NCBI RefSeq assembly: GCF_021165955.1
Contig: NZ_CP088952.1
Location: 3,038,001 to 3,102,000 of the forward strand
Source of the DNA: Massilia endophytica
GTDB taxonomy: Bacteria > Pseudomonadota > Gammaproteobacteria > Burkholderiales > Burkholderiaceae_D
DNA length: 64,000 nucleotides
Direction: 5' to 3'
How positions within the stretch are numbered: the first letter of the stretch is position 1; every line of letters starts with the position of its first letter. Below, piece by piece: positions 41,342 through 49,608 of the stretch. A program made the position numbers and the translations under genes. The notes below the pieces were generated by a model. It made no database searches. It was not told where the DNA came from and was given only the letters and a program-made list of their open reading frames with translations.

Positions 41342-43363
41342 CTACTGTTCTGGGGAGAAGAAGGCGATCACCTCGGCGGCGTCGCGGGTGCGCTTGAAGG
41401 GGGGCAGGCTCTGCCAGATGCGGCGGCCGTAAGGTTTGGAGATGACGCGCGGGTCGCACAGCATGAGCACACCCCGGTCCGTTTCGTCGCGGATCAGGCG
41501 GCCCGCGCCCTGCTTCAGGTTGATGATGGCTTCCGGCAGGGTGTGGTGCATGAAGCCGTTCAGCCCCTGCCGCTCCATCACCTCGATACGCGCCGCCAGC
41601 ACGGGATCGTCCGGCGGAGCAAACGGCAGCTTGTCGATAATGACCAGGGACAGGGCGTCGCCCCGCACGTCCACGCCTTCCCAGAAGCTCTGGCTGCCGA
41701 TCAGCACACCGTTGCCCGCCTTGCGGAACTGGTCGAGCAGCTCGGTGCGGCCGCGGTCGCCCTGCACAAAGAGGGGGAAGCGCAGGCCGCGCTTCTCGAA
41801 CTCGTCGCGCAGGCGCTCGGCGGCCCGCTTCACGGCACGTAAAGTGGTGCAAAGCAGGAAAGTCCGGCCGCCCGCCGCCTCGATGATGGGCAGGGCGCAG
41901 TCCAGCACGGCGTCCGTATAGCCGAGGGAATTGGGGTCCGGCAGGCCTTGCGGCACATACAGCATGCCCTGCTGCTCATAATTGAAGGGGCTGGGCCAGG
42001 TGCGGGCGACCTCGCCGGTCAGGCCCATCTGCTCGGAGAAGTGCTTGAAGTCGTTCTTCACGGCCAGGGTGGCCGAGGTGAAGATCCAGCTGCGCGGCAC
42101 GCCTTCGCGCTGGCTGTTGAAGATGGGCGCGATGGACAGGGGCGTCTTGTGCAGCTGGAGGGAGCTGGTATAGGCCTCCACCCAGAACACGGCTTCCTCG
42201 CCCGGCGCCACCTTGGCCTTGGGGTCGTATTTCCAGTTATCGAGCTTCTGCTGCAGTTCGTGGCCGCGCACCCGGCACTGTTCCAGGGTCTCGGCGCGCT
42301 CGGCCTGCTTTTCCAGCACGGCCAGCAGGCCCGCCAGCTGCTCGCGCAGGACATCCAGCGCCGGGAAGAAGTCGCTGGAGGGTGCAATCTGTGGCAGCGA
42401 GAGGCGCACCACGTCCTGCGGGAAGGTCAGGCGCAGGTCGCGCGCCGCCTTTTCCACCACGGACACTGTCTTGCCCCAGTCCGCGCCGTCGCGGGCGTGC
42501 GCCAGGCCTTCGGCCAGCACGTCGCGGCACAGTTCCAGCACCTGGGAGGTGGAGAAGGTCTCGCCGAAGAAGAGGGTCGCCGTGTCCGGCAGCTGGTGCG
42601 CCTCGTCGAAGACGATGGTGTTCGCCGAGGGCAGGAGTTCGGCCACGCCCGTGTCCTTCAGGGCCACGTCGGCGAAGAACAGGTGGTGGTTGACCACCAC
42701 CACGTCCGCCTGCTGCGCCTCGCGGCGCGCCTTCATCACGAAGCAGTCCTGGTAGTACTGGCACTCGGCGCCCACGCAGTTTTCGCGGGTCGAGGTGACG
42801 AGGTTCCAGACCGGCGCGGTTTCCGGCACGCGCGCCAGTTCGGCCTTGTCGCCGGTGCTCGTCATCTTCAGGAAGCGGGAGATCTCGCGCAGGTAGCCCA
42901 CGTCCTCGCGCGAGGTCATGCGGCCGTTCTGCAGGGTGCGTTCCAGGTGGTAGTGGCACAGGTAGTTGCCCCGCCCTTTCAGCAGCGCCACCGACACGGG
43001 CGCCTGCAGGGCGGCGCGCACGGTGGGAATGTCGCGCAGGAAGAGCTGGTCCTGCAGGTTCTTGGTGCCGGTGGAAATGATGGTCTTGCCGCCCCACATC
43101 AGGGCCGGCACCAGGTAGGCGAAGGTCTTGCCGGTGCCGGTGCCCGCCTCGGCGATCAGGGTCTGCTGCTCGGAAATGGCCTGGGCGATGGCCTTGGCCA
43201 TCTCCGTCTGGGATTTGCGGGGACGAAAACCGCCGACCGCCGGCCCCAGCGGGCCGCCGGCGCCGAACAGGCGCTCGATGTCGGCGTCGTGCTTGCCGGG
43301 CATGGCAGGTACGCCTGCTTCGCCTTGCGGCGGCAGCTCGGGCAGCGGAAGTGAATCGGTCAA
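41342..43363 (-). CDS. dinG: ATP-dependent DNA helicase of the DinG/YoaA (XPD-like) family
   Basis: This 673-residue SF2 iron-sulfur helicase has Walker A in AEAGTGTGKTFAYL, the DEAH box VFDEAHQLPD and motif VI in GAGRLIRDETDRG. Four cysteines that can hold a [4Fe-4S] cluster are in NYLCHYH and NCVGAECQYYQDC. It probably resolves R-loops or G-quadruplexes and helps repair. The chosen start is a TTG at 43363; an ATG at 43303 is the alternative and would remove 20 residues. No LexA site is visible nearby. Confidence 0.9.
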   Translation of the reverse strand: MTDSLPLPELPPQGEAGVPAMPGKHDADIERLFGAGGPLGPAVGGFRPRKSQTEMAKAIAQAISEQQTLIAEAGTGTGKTFAYLVPALMWGGKTIISTGTKNLQDQLFLRDIPTVRAALQAPVSVALLKGRGNYLCHYHLERTLQNGRMTSREDVGYLREISRFLKMTSTGDKAELARVPETAPVWNLVTSTRENCVGAECQYYQDCFVMKARREAQQADVVVVNHHLFFADVALKDTGVAELLPSANTIVFDEAHQLPDTATLFFGETFSTSQVLELCRDVLAEGLAHARDGADWGKTVSVVEKAARDLRLTFPQDVVRLSLPQIAPSSDFFPALDVLREQLAGLLAVLEKQAERAETLEQCRVRGHELQQKLDNWKYDPKAKVAPGEEAVFWVEAYTSSLQLHKTPLSIAPIFNSQREGVPRSWIFTSATLAVKNDFKHFSEQMGLTGEVARTWPSPFNYEQQGMLYVPQGLPDPNSLGYTDAVLDCALPIIEAAGGRTFLLCTTLRAVKRAAERLRDEFEKRGLRFPLFVQGDRGRTELLDQFRKAGNGVLIGSQSFWEGVDVRGDALSLVIIDKLPFAPPDDPVLAARIEVMERQGLNGFMHHTLPEAIINLKQGAGRLIRDETDRGVLMLCDPRVISKPYGRRIWQSLPPFKRTRDAAEVIAFFSPEQ

Positions 43364-43401
43364 AATAGGATCAGGTGGGGCAGCGGCGCATCGGGCGCCG
43401 G

Positions 43402-43602
43402 TCAGGCCGGAACATCAGGCACCAATTGCATTTTCAGCAAGGTGATATAGTCTTTCAGTTGCAGCTTGCGCTTTTTGAGGCGACGCAACTGCAGCTGATC
43501 GTGGTGGCCATCCAAGGTGAGCATCTCAATCACCGCGTCCAGGTCCCGGTGCTCGACGTCCAGTTCGATGATACGGCGCTTGATTTCTTCTACGTTGGTC
43601 AT
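43402..43602 (-). CDS. YdcH-family (DUF465) small protein
   Basis: This 66-residue, largely helical protein has the DUF465 pattern: EEIKRRIIELDVEHRDLDAVI followed by LQLRRLKKRKLQLKD. Its predicted coiled-coil hairpin suggests dimerisation. Function is not known. It is upstream of dinG on the same strand and divergent from the PP2C gene. Confidence 0.88.
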   Translation of the reverse strand: MTNVEEIKRRIIELDVEHRDLDAVIEMLTLDGHHDQLQLRRLKKRKLQLKDYITLLKMQLVPDVPA

Positions 43603-43715
43603 GAGCTTCGAAAAGTGTTTCGCGTGGACAACATGCGCTTGCGGCTAAACCGTCTTACAGTGCATAGTTTAACTCAGGTAAGCACCAGAAAGAAGCAGCA
43701 AGGACTTCCTCCACA

Positions 43716-44522
43716 ATGAGCGCCTATAAAATCGAGGCCGGCACCGCGCAGCATCTTGGCAGCCGTCCGCAGCAAAACGACCGCGCCGCCCTGTTCACCG
43801 CTCCGCACGCCCCCGGCTATGTGCTGGCCGTGGTGGCGGACGGCGTGCATGGCGGCGCCGTCGCCTCTGAACAGGCCCTGCACACGGCAAGGCAGCTGTT
43901 CGACGAGTACAAGGTCGGCGACGCGCCGAATCCCGCCCGGGTGGCGGAGCTCCTGCGCGGCATCGCGCAGGAGGCGCACGACATTCTCCTGATGAACGCC
44001 ATCAGCAGCAGCGCCGAGCCCCAGGCCACGCTGGCCCTGCTCATGCTCACGCCGCAGCAGCAGGCCATCTGGGCCACCGTGGGCGACACCCGCATCTACC
44101 GCTTCAGCGGCGGCGCCTGCACGGGCCGCAGCAACGACACGGACTACGTGGAGCACCTGGTGCGCAACGACGGCCTGCCACCCGATGCGGCGCGCAAGCA
44201 CCGCAGTTCGCGCCTGCTGGCCAATGTACTGGGGAACAAGTTGAAGAAGCCCTTCGTGAGCACCGGCACGCAGGAGAACCTGAAGGCGGGCGACGCCTTC
44301 ATGCTGTGCAGCGACGGGCTGTGGCAGTACTTCACGGACAGCGAGCTGGCCACGGTGGTGGCGCGCAAGACGCCGCGCGAGGCGGCAGAACTTCTCATCA
44401 ACAAGGCGGGGGAACGCGCCCAGGGCAAGGGCGACAACTGCACCATGGCGATCGTGAAGCTGGCGGCCCTGCCGAAGGAAGTGCCGACCTACACCGTGCA
44501 GAAGCTGCGCAAGGCTATCTAG
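43716..44522 (+). CDS. PP2C-family protein phosphatase
   Basis: This 268-residue soluble phosphatase has PP2C motifs with the metal-binding acids: QQNDRAALF (motif 1), VVADGVHGG (motif 2, DGxxGG), WATVGDTRIYRF (motif 5/6), LCSDGLWQYF (motif 8) and GKGDNCTMAIVK (motif 11, DN). It should dephosphorylate Ser/Thr phosphoproteins with Mn or Mg. No kinase, FHA or type VI secretion gene lies beside it in this window. Its end overlaps the end of the convergent next gene by 8 bases. Confidence 0.88.
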   Translation: MSAYKIEAGTAQHLGSRPQQNDRAALFTAPHAPGYVLAVVADGVHGGAVASEQALHTARQLFDEYKVGDAPNPARVAELLRGIAQEAHDILLMNAISSSAEPQATLALLMLTPQQQAIWATVGDTRIYRFSGGACTGRSNDTDYVEHLVRNDGLPPDAARKHRSSRLLANVLGNKLKKPFVSTGTQENLKAGDAFMLCSDGLWQYFTDSELATVVARKTPREAAELLINKAGERAQGKGDNCTMAIVKLAALPKEVPTYTVQKLRKAI

Positions 44523-45225
44523 CTCCGGCCTTCGCGCGGGCCGCTTCGATGGCGGCCTGTTTCGCCGCTTCCGCCTCCGCGCGGCGGCGGCGCTTCTCTT
44601 CCTTCTCCGCCAGGCGCCTGGCGACGCGCGCCTGCCTGCGTTCCGATTCCTCCACGCGGCGCTGGTGGTCCTCTGCGTTCTGGGCGCGCTGCGGCGCTTC
44701 CGCCGCATCCTGCGCCTGCTGGCGCTTCACCTTGGCGTCGTGTTCGGCCTGGCGCTGCACCGGCGTGACGGCGGCGGGACGCGCCGGCGCGCGTTCTGCC
44801 GGCTCCTCGCGCGGCGCAGGCGCAGGCTGGGCGGCACGGGCCGCCTCTTCCGCCGCATCCTGCTGCGCGCGGTCCTCCAGCTCGCGGTCGCGCTGGTCAA
44901 CGGCGTACTTGCGCTTGAAGTAGTTGGCTTCGATCTCGATGGCGCGCAAGCCGGCCAGGCGCTCGCGGCGCACTTCCTTGGCCTTGTCCACGCAGGCATT
45001 GACGAAGAATTTCGTGTAGCAGACCTGCTCTGCGGCGCTGAATTGCGCTTCCACGGCCTCGCGGTCCTGCTTCACCTGGGCCAGGCGGGAATCGGCCTGC
45101 TCGACCGAGTGGCTGGGCGGCACGGCGGGCGCGCCGATGGGCATCTGGCCCAGCTTCTGCGCCATCGCCGGCATGGTGATCGCGGCCAGCACGGCGGCGC
45201 ACAGCAGTTTGATTGGTTGCGGCAT
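44515..45225 (-). CDS. Periplasmic charged coiled-coil protein, function unknown
   Basis: This 236-residue protein has a signal peptide (MPQPIKLLCAAVLAAITMPAMAQ, in two parts, cut near residue 22). The mature part has two cysteines in VCYTKFFVNACVDKAKEVRRERLAGLRAIE-like sequence, a pattern found in many hypothetical secreted proteins of this family of bacteria. It then becomes a long Ala/Arg/Glu-rich coiled coil that ends very basic. The cysteine pair may form a disulfide. I know no function. It is 18 bases from zapE on the same strand. Confidence 0.75.
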   Translation of the reverse strand: MPQPIKLLCAAVLAAITMPAMAQKLGQMPIGAPAVPPSHSVEQADSRLAQVKQDREAVEAQFSAAEQVCYTKFFVNACVDKAKEVRRERLAGLRAIEIEANYFKRKYAVDQRDRELEDRAQQDAAEEAARAAQPAPAPREEPAERAPARPAAVTPVQRQAEHDAKVKRQQAQDAAEAPQRAQNAEDHQRRVEESERRQARVARRLAEKEEKRRRRAEAEAAKQAAIEAARAKAGAR

Positions 45226-45243
45226 CTTGTTCTTGTCCCCGTT

Positions 45244-46341
45244 TCAGGCCAGTGCGGCGGCTGCGCCGCGCTGCGCCTTCTCCATGTACTCGCGCGACTG
45301 CATCTCCACGATGCGCGACACGGTACGGTGGAATTCATTGGCCAGCATACCGCTAGTGTACAGCTCCTCCGGCGGCACTTCGGCCGACATGATCAGCTTC
45401 ACGCCCTGGTCGTAGAACACGTCGATCAGCCAGGTGAAGCGGCGCGCCTCGGAGGCCATACCGGCCGACATCATCGGTATCCCGGACAATATCACGGTAT
45501 GGAAACGGCTGGCGATTTCGAGGTAGTCGTTCTGGGAACGCGGTCCGCCGCACAGGGTGGCGAAATCGAACCACACCGTGGTGCCCGCGCGTCGCAGCGC
45601 CGCGATCTCGCGGCCCTCGATATGAATATGCCTGTCCTCGTCCGAGGTTTCGGCGACGCGGGTAAAGGCATCGCGCAGGGCCTGGTCGGTGGCGGCATTG
45701 AGCGGCGTGTAATAGGCCTGCACCTGTTCCAGGGCGCGGCCCCGGTAATCGACACCGGCGTCCACGTTCAGCACATCCATCTTCTCCTTCAGCAGGGCGA
45801 TGGTGGGCAGGATGCGGTCGCGGTGCAGCCCGTCGGGATACAGGGTCGAGGGCTCGTAGTTGGAAGTCATGATGAAGGACACGCCGTTGTCGTACAGCGC
45901 CCGCATCAGGTTGTACAGGATCATGGCGTCGGCCACGTCCGATACATGGAATTCGTCGAAGCAGATCAGGCGGTACTTCTTGGCGATGCGCCTGGCCACT
46001 TCGTCCAGGGGATCGGCCACGCCCATCAGCTCGTCGAGCTGGATGTGCACGGCGCGCATGAATTCGTGGAAGTGCAGGCGCGTCTTGCGCACCACGGGCA
46101 CCACGGAATAGAAGGCGTCCATCAGGAAGGACTTGCCGCGCCCCACCCCGCCCCACATGTACACGCCGCGCGGCACATCGGGACGGTTCAGGAAGCGCTT
46201 GAAGCCGTTCGAGCGCTGGGCCTTGTATTCCACCCACTCGTCATAGCACTGCTGCAGGCGTTCCACGGCGCGGCGCTGGGCTTCATCAGCCTTGAAATCG
46301 CGCTGTTCAAGCGCATGCTGGTAGTACTCTAGGACGTTCAT
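45244..46341 (-). CDS. zapE: Cell division ATPase ZapE (AFG1-like)
   Basis: This 365-residue AAA-like P-loop ATPase has Walker A GGVGRGKSFLMD (about residues 66-77), Walker B LICFDEFHVSD and sensor arginine region SNYEPSTLYPDGLHRD. ZapE binds FtsZ and destabilises Z-rings at late division. The ATG at 46341 starts MNVLEYYQHALEQRDF, the usual N terminus; seven extra residues are possible. It follows lpdA, an order common in Burkholderiales. Confidence 0.94.
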   Translation of the reverse strand: MNVLEYYQHALEQRDFKADEAQRRAVERLQQCYDEWVEYKAQRSNGFKRFLNRPDVPRGVYMWGGVGRGKSFLMDAFYSVVPVVRKTRLHFHEFMRAVHIQLDELMGVADPLDEVARRIAKKYRLICFDEFHVSDVADAMILYNLMRALYDNGVSFIMTSNYEPSTLYPDGLHRDRILPTIALLKEKMDVLNVDAGVDYRGRALEQVQAYYTPLNAATDQALRDAFTRVAETSDEDRHIHIEGREIAALRRAGTTVWFDFATLCGGPRSQNDYLEIASRFHTVILSGIPMMSAGMASEARRFTWLIDVFYDQGVKLIMSAEVPPEELYTSGMLANEFHRTVSRIVEMQSREYMEKAQRGAAAALA

Positions 46342-46362
46342 GGGAAGAGACAGAAGCCCCAA

Positions 46363-46380
46363 CGCCCGCCGTAGCGGGCG
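46363..46380. terminator. Strong hairpin between lpdA and zapE
   Basis: CGCCCGC (46363-46369) and GCGGGCG (46374-46380) pair perfectly around CGTA. There is no T-run, so it may be a processing or partial-termination hairpin that sets the ratio of lpdA to zapE message. Confidence 0.4.
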
Positions 46381-46394
46381 CCGGGCGGAGGGAC

Positions 46395-47825
46395 TTAGAA
46401 GTTCAGCGTGCGCTTGTCGACGGCCAGCGCGGCTTCCTTCGTTGCTTCGGACAGCGAAGGGTGAGCGTGGCAGATGCGCGCGATGTCTTCGGCGGAGGCC
46501 TTGAACTCCATCGCCACCACGGCTTCGGAGATCAGCTCGGAAGCCATCGGGCCGATGATGTGCACGCCCAGGATCTCGTCGGTCGCGGCGTTGGCCAGGA
46601 ACTTCACCATGCCCGAGGTATCGCCCAGCGCGCGCGCGCGGCCGTTGGCCAGGAAGGGGAAGGTGCCAGCCTTGTAGGCCACGCCTTCAGCCTTCAGCTG
46701 CTGCTCGGTCTTGCCGACCCAGGCGATTTCCGGCGAGGTGTAGATCACCCAAGGAATGGTGTTGAAGTTGGTGTGGCCGTGCTGGCCGGCGATACGCTCG
46801 GCCACGGCAACGCCCTCTTCTTCCGCCTTGTGCGCCAGCATCGGTCCGCGCACCACGTCGCCAATCGCCCACACGTTCGGCAGATTGGTCTTGCAGTCGC
46901 CGTCCACGGCGACGAAGCCGCGCTCGTCCAGCTGCAGGCCCGCCTTGTCGGCGCCCAGGCCGTTGGTGTTCGGGGTGCGGCCGATGGACACGATCAACTT
47001 GTCGAAGGTCGCGTTCTGCGCTTCGCCCTTGGCGTCGGTGTATTTCACGGTGACGTCGTTCTTGCCCGCGGTGACGCTCTCGATCTTGCAGCCCAGGTTG
47101 ATGCTCAGGCCCTGCTTGGTGAACATCTTCTGCGCTTCCTTGGCAATCTGCTCGTCGACTGCGCCCAGGAAGGTTGGCAGGCCTTCCAGCACGGTGACCT
47201 TGGAGCCCAGGCGGCGCCATACGGAGCCCATTTCCAGGCCGATCACGCCGGCGCCGATCACGCCCAGATTGGCAGGCACCTCGTCGATGGACAGCGCGCC
47301 GGTGTTCGACAGGATCAGCTTCTCGTCGAACGGAGCGCCCGGCAGAGCGCGCGCGTTGGAGCCGGTGGCCACGATGATCTGCTTGCCGGTGATGGTGTCG
47401 GTGGTGGGACCGCTGATGGCGATCGGGTAGCCTTCGGCGCCAGCCGCGCCGGCGAATGCGCCGCGGCCGTGGAAGAAGGTGACCTTGTTCTTCTTGAACA
47501 GGAAGAGGATGCCGTCGTTGTTCTGCTTCACGACGGTGTTCTTGCGCTTGATCATCTGGCCCAGGTTCAGGGACAGGCCAGCCACGTCGATGCCGTGCTC
47601 CTTGAAGGCATGGCCGGCGTGCTCGTAATGTTCGGAGGACTGCAGCAGGGCCTTGGACGGAATGCAGCCCACGTTGGTGCAGGTGCCGCCCGGTGCGGGG
47701 CCGCCCTTTTCGTTGGCCCACTCGTCGATACAGGCCACGGAGAAGCCCAGCTGCGCGGCGCGGATGGCCGCGATATAGCCGCCGGGACCGGCGCCGATCA
47801 CTACTACGTCGAATTGTTTGCTCAT
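46395..47825 (-). CDS. lpdA: Dihydrolipoyl dehydrogenase (E3)
   Basis: This 476-residue FAD flavoprotein reoxidises the lipoyl groups of 2-oxoglutarate dehydrogenase. The FAD-binding start is VVVIGAGPGGYIAAIRAAQLG, the redox disulfide is CTNVGC within GGTCTNVGCIPSKALL, the NAD site is GVIGAGVIGLEMGSVW and the C-terminal His-Glu pair is in HAHPSLSEATKEA. The start at 47825 lies 4 bases from the PspC-like gene. It is in one block with sucA and sucB, so it most likely serves that complex. Confidence 0.97.
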   Translation of the reverse strand: MSKQFDVVVIGAGPGGYIAAIRAAQLGFSVACIDEWANEKGGPAPGGTCTNVGCIPSKALLQSSEHYEHAGHAFKEHGIDVAGLSLNLGQMIKRKNTVVKQNNDGILFLFKKNKVTFFHGRGAFAGAAGAEGYPIAISGPTTDTITGKQIIVATGSNARALPGAPFDEKLILSNTGALSIDEVPANLGVIGAGVIGLEMGSVWRRLGSKVTVLEGLPTFLGAVDEQIAKEAQKMFTKQGLSINLGCKIESVTAGKNDVTVKYTDAKGEAQNATFDKLIVSIGRTPNTNGLGADKAGLQLDERGFVAVDGDCKTNLPNVWAIGDVVRGPMLAHKAEEEGVAVAERIAGQHGHTNFNTIPWVIYTSPEIAWVGKTEQQLKAEGVAYKAGTFPFLANGRARALGDTSGMVKFLANAATDEILGVHIIGPMASELISEAVVAMEFKASAEDIARICHAHPSLSEATKEAALAVDKRTLNF

Positions 47826-47829
47826 TGTC

Positions 47830-48168
47830 TTATTTTCCAATCAGTTCGTCCTCGGGGACGAATATCCACAGGAGGATGTAGATCACCGCGCCGAAGCCGA
47901 AGGAGATGGTGAAGAGCGCGAACACCAGGCGCCAGATCCAGGAATCGACACCGGACGCGCGCGCGAGGCCGCCGCAGACGCCACCGAGCCAACGGTCGGT
48001 GCGCGAACGGCGCAGGCTGGAGAACTCGCTGGCGAAGTCGCCGCCGCCCGGCGCAGCGGGCGGCGCGCCGTTCAGCAGGCGCTCCTTGGCGCGGGCAAAT
48101 TCTTCGTCGCTCAGGGCGCCGGCCTGGTGCAGCTCGTGCAGGCGTTTGATTTCTTCGGATACGCTCAT
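47830..48168 (-). CDS. Small membrane protein with SHOCT-like and PspC domains
   Basis: This 112-residue protein has an N-terminal short amphipathic segment (EIKRLHELHQAGALSDEEFARAKERLL, a SHOCT-like helix pair). A PspC domain follows: RWLGGVCGGLARASGVDSWIWRLVF, then a transmembrane stretch FTISFGFGAVIYILLWIFVP. PspC proteins respond to membrane stress in other bacteria. Its place inside the sucA-sucB-lpdA block is unusual in function but the spacing to lpdA (4 bases) suggests cotranscription. Confidence 0.87.
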   Translation of the reverse strand: MSVSEEIKRLHELHQAGALSDEEFARAKERLLNGAPPAAPGGGDFASEFSSLRRSRTDRWLGGVCGGLARASGVDSWIWRLVFALFTISFGFGAVIYILLWIFVPEDELIGK

Positions 48169-48212
48169 TGAAACCTCTCACTTCAGTGGGGGTGAACTAC
48201 AGCGCTAACGTC

Positions 48213-48281
48213 GCTCCCGCAGCAGCGGGAGCCCAGGGGTGAGCCGCGGACGGCACTCCTGGGCCCCCGCCTGCGCGGGGG
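48213..48281. repeat. Three-hairpin dispersed repeat, GTCAYYCCCGCG family
   Basis: The first hairpin is GCTCCCGC-AGCA-GCGGGAGC (48213-48232). The central stem is CCCAGGGGTG with CACTCCTGGG, and the last is CCCCCGC-CTGC-GCGGGGG (48264-48281) followed by TGAC. Read on the minus strand it begins GTCACCCCCGCGCAGGCGG, matching the 11.4-kb element at 16 of 19 bases. It sits between sucB and the PspC-like gene and could trim or stabilise the upstream message. Confidence 0.8.
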
Positions 48282-48287
48282 TGACAC

Positions 48288-49547
48288 TTACAGGTCCAGC
48301 AGCAGGCGGGCCGGATCTTCCAGCGCTTCCTTCATCGCCACCAGGCCCAGCACGGCTTCGCGGCCGTCGATGATGCGGTGGTCGTAGGACATGGCCAGGT
48401 AGTTCATCGGACGGATGACGATCTGGCCGTCTTCCACCACGGCGCGGTCCTTGGTCGCGTGCACGCCCAGGATGGCCGACTGCGGCGGGTTGATGATCGG
48501 GGTCGATAGCATGGAGCCGAAGGTGCCGCCGTTCGAGATGGAGAAGGTGCCGCCCGTCAGGTCTTCCAGGGTCAGCTTGCCTTCCTTGGCCTTGGCGCCG
48601 AACTCGCCGATCTTCTTCTCGATCTCGGCGATGCTCATCTGGTCGGCATTGCGCAGGATAGGCACCACCAGGCCGCGCGGCGAACCGACGGCGATACCGA
48701 TGTCGAAGTAGCCGTGGTAGACGATGTCGTTGCCGTCCACGGAGGCGTTCAGGATCGGGTACTTCTTCAGCGCGGCCACGGCCGCCTTCACGAAGAAGGA
48801 CATGAAGCCCAGCTTCACGCCGTGCTCTTTCTCGAACTTGTCCTTGTACTTGTTGCGCAGGTCCATGACCGGCTTCATGTTCACTTCATTGAAGGTGGTC
48901 AGGATGGCGTTGGTGGACTGCGATTCCACCAGGCGCTCGGCGATACGGGCGCGCAGGCGGCTCATCGGCACGCGCTCTTCCGGACGGTCGCCCAGGTTGG
49001 CGACGGCAGGAGCGGCCACTTTCGGCAGCGCGGCCTTGGCGGCCGGTGCGGCCATCGGTGCGGGCGCTGCGGGCTTCGGTGCGGCGGCGGCAGCCAGGGC
49101 GTCGCCCTTGGTCACGCGGCCGTCCTTGCCGGAACCGGCAACGTCGGAAGCGGACAGGCCGGCTTCGGACAGAATCTTGGCGGCGGCCGGCATGGCCACG
49201 TCGCCCTTCGAACCGCCGGTGGCGGCAGCGGGAGCGGCGGCAGGAGCCGGTGCGGCGGCTGGCGCAGGCGCGGCAGCGGCGGCCGGCGCGGCGGCCTTGG
49301 CGGAGGCGTCGGTGTCGATGATGGCGATCACTTCGCCTGCGACGACGGTTGCGCCGTCATTCTTCAGTACCTGGACCACCACGCCCGCGTCCGGGGCCGG
49401 CAGTTCCAGCACGACCTTGTCGGTCTCGATGTCGATCATGTTCTCGTCGCGCGCAACGGCGTCGCCGACTTTCTTGTGCCACGAGAGCAGGGTCGCTTCC
49501 GCGACGGATTCGGACAGCTGGGGGACTTTAACTTCGATTTGTGCCAT
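48288..49547 (-). CDS. sucB: Dihydrolipoyllysine-residue succinyltransferase (E2 of 2-oxoglutarate dehydrogenase)
   Basis: This 419-residue E2 core has one lipoyl domain (lipoylated Lys in DIETDKVVLELPAP, about residue 43). A long Ala/Pro hinge follows, then a peripheral subunit-binding domain (MPAAAKILSEAGLSASDVAGSGKDGRVTKGD in parts) and the catalytic acetyltransferase domain with SYDHRIIDGREAV near the end. It passes succinyl groups from SucA-bound intermediates to CoA. It follows sucA by 61 bases. Confidence 0.97.
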   Translation of the reverse strand: MAQIEVKVPQLSESVAEATLLSWHKKVGDAVARDENMIDIETDKVVLELPAPDAGVVVQVLKNDGATVVAGEVIAIIDTDASAKAAAPAAAAAPAPAAAPAPAAAPAAATGGSKGDVAMPAAAKILSEAGLSASDVAGSGKDGRVTKGDALAAAAAPKPAAPAPMAAPAAKAALPKVAAPAVANLGDRPEERVPMSRLRARIAERLVESQSTNAILTTFNEVNMKPVMDLRNKYKDKFEKEHGVKLGFMSFFVKAAVAALKKYPILNASVDGNDIVYHGYFDIGIAVGSPRGLVVPILRNADQMSIAEIEKKIGEFGAKAKEGKLTLEDLTGGTFSISNGGTFGSMLSTPIINPPQSAILGVHATKDRAVVEDGQIVIRPMNYLAMSYDHRIIDGREAVLGLVAMKEALEDPARLLLDL

Positions 49548-49608
49548 GTATTACTCCGTAAATTCGATGTGCGTAGGCGCCGCCTGCAAGGCAGGCGGCG
49601 CGCCGTGA

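Noticed and set aside
49030..49320. GC-rich repetitive stretch in sucB as a repeat element
   Set aside because: It encodes the flexible Ala/Pro hinges between E2 domains, as expected for this protein.
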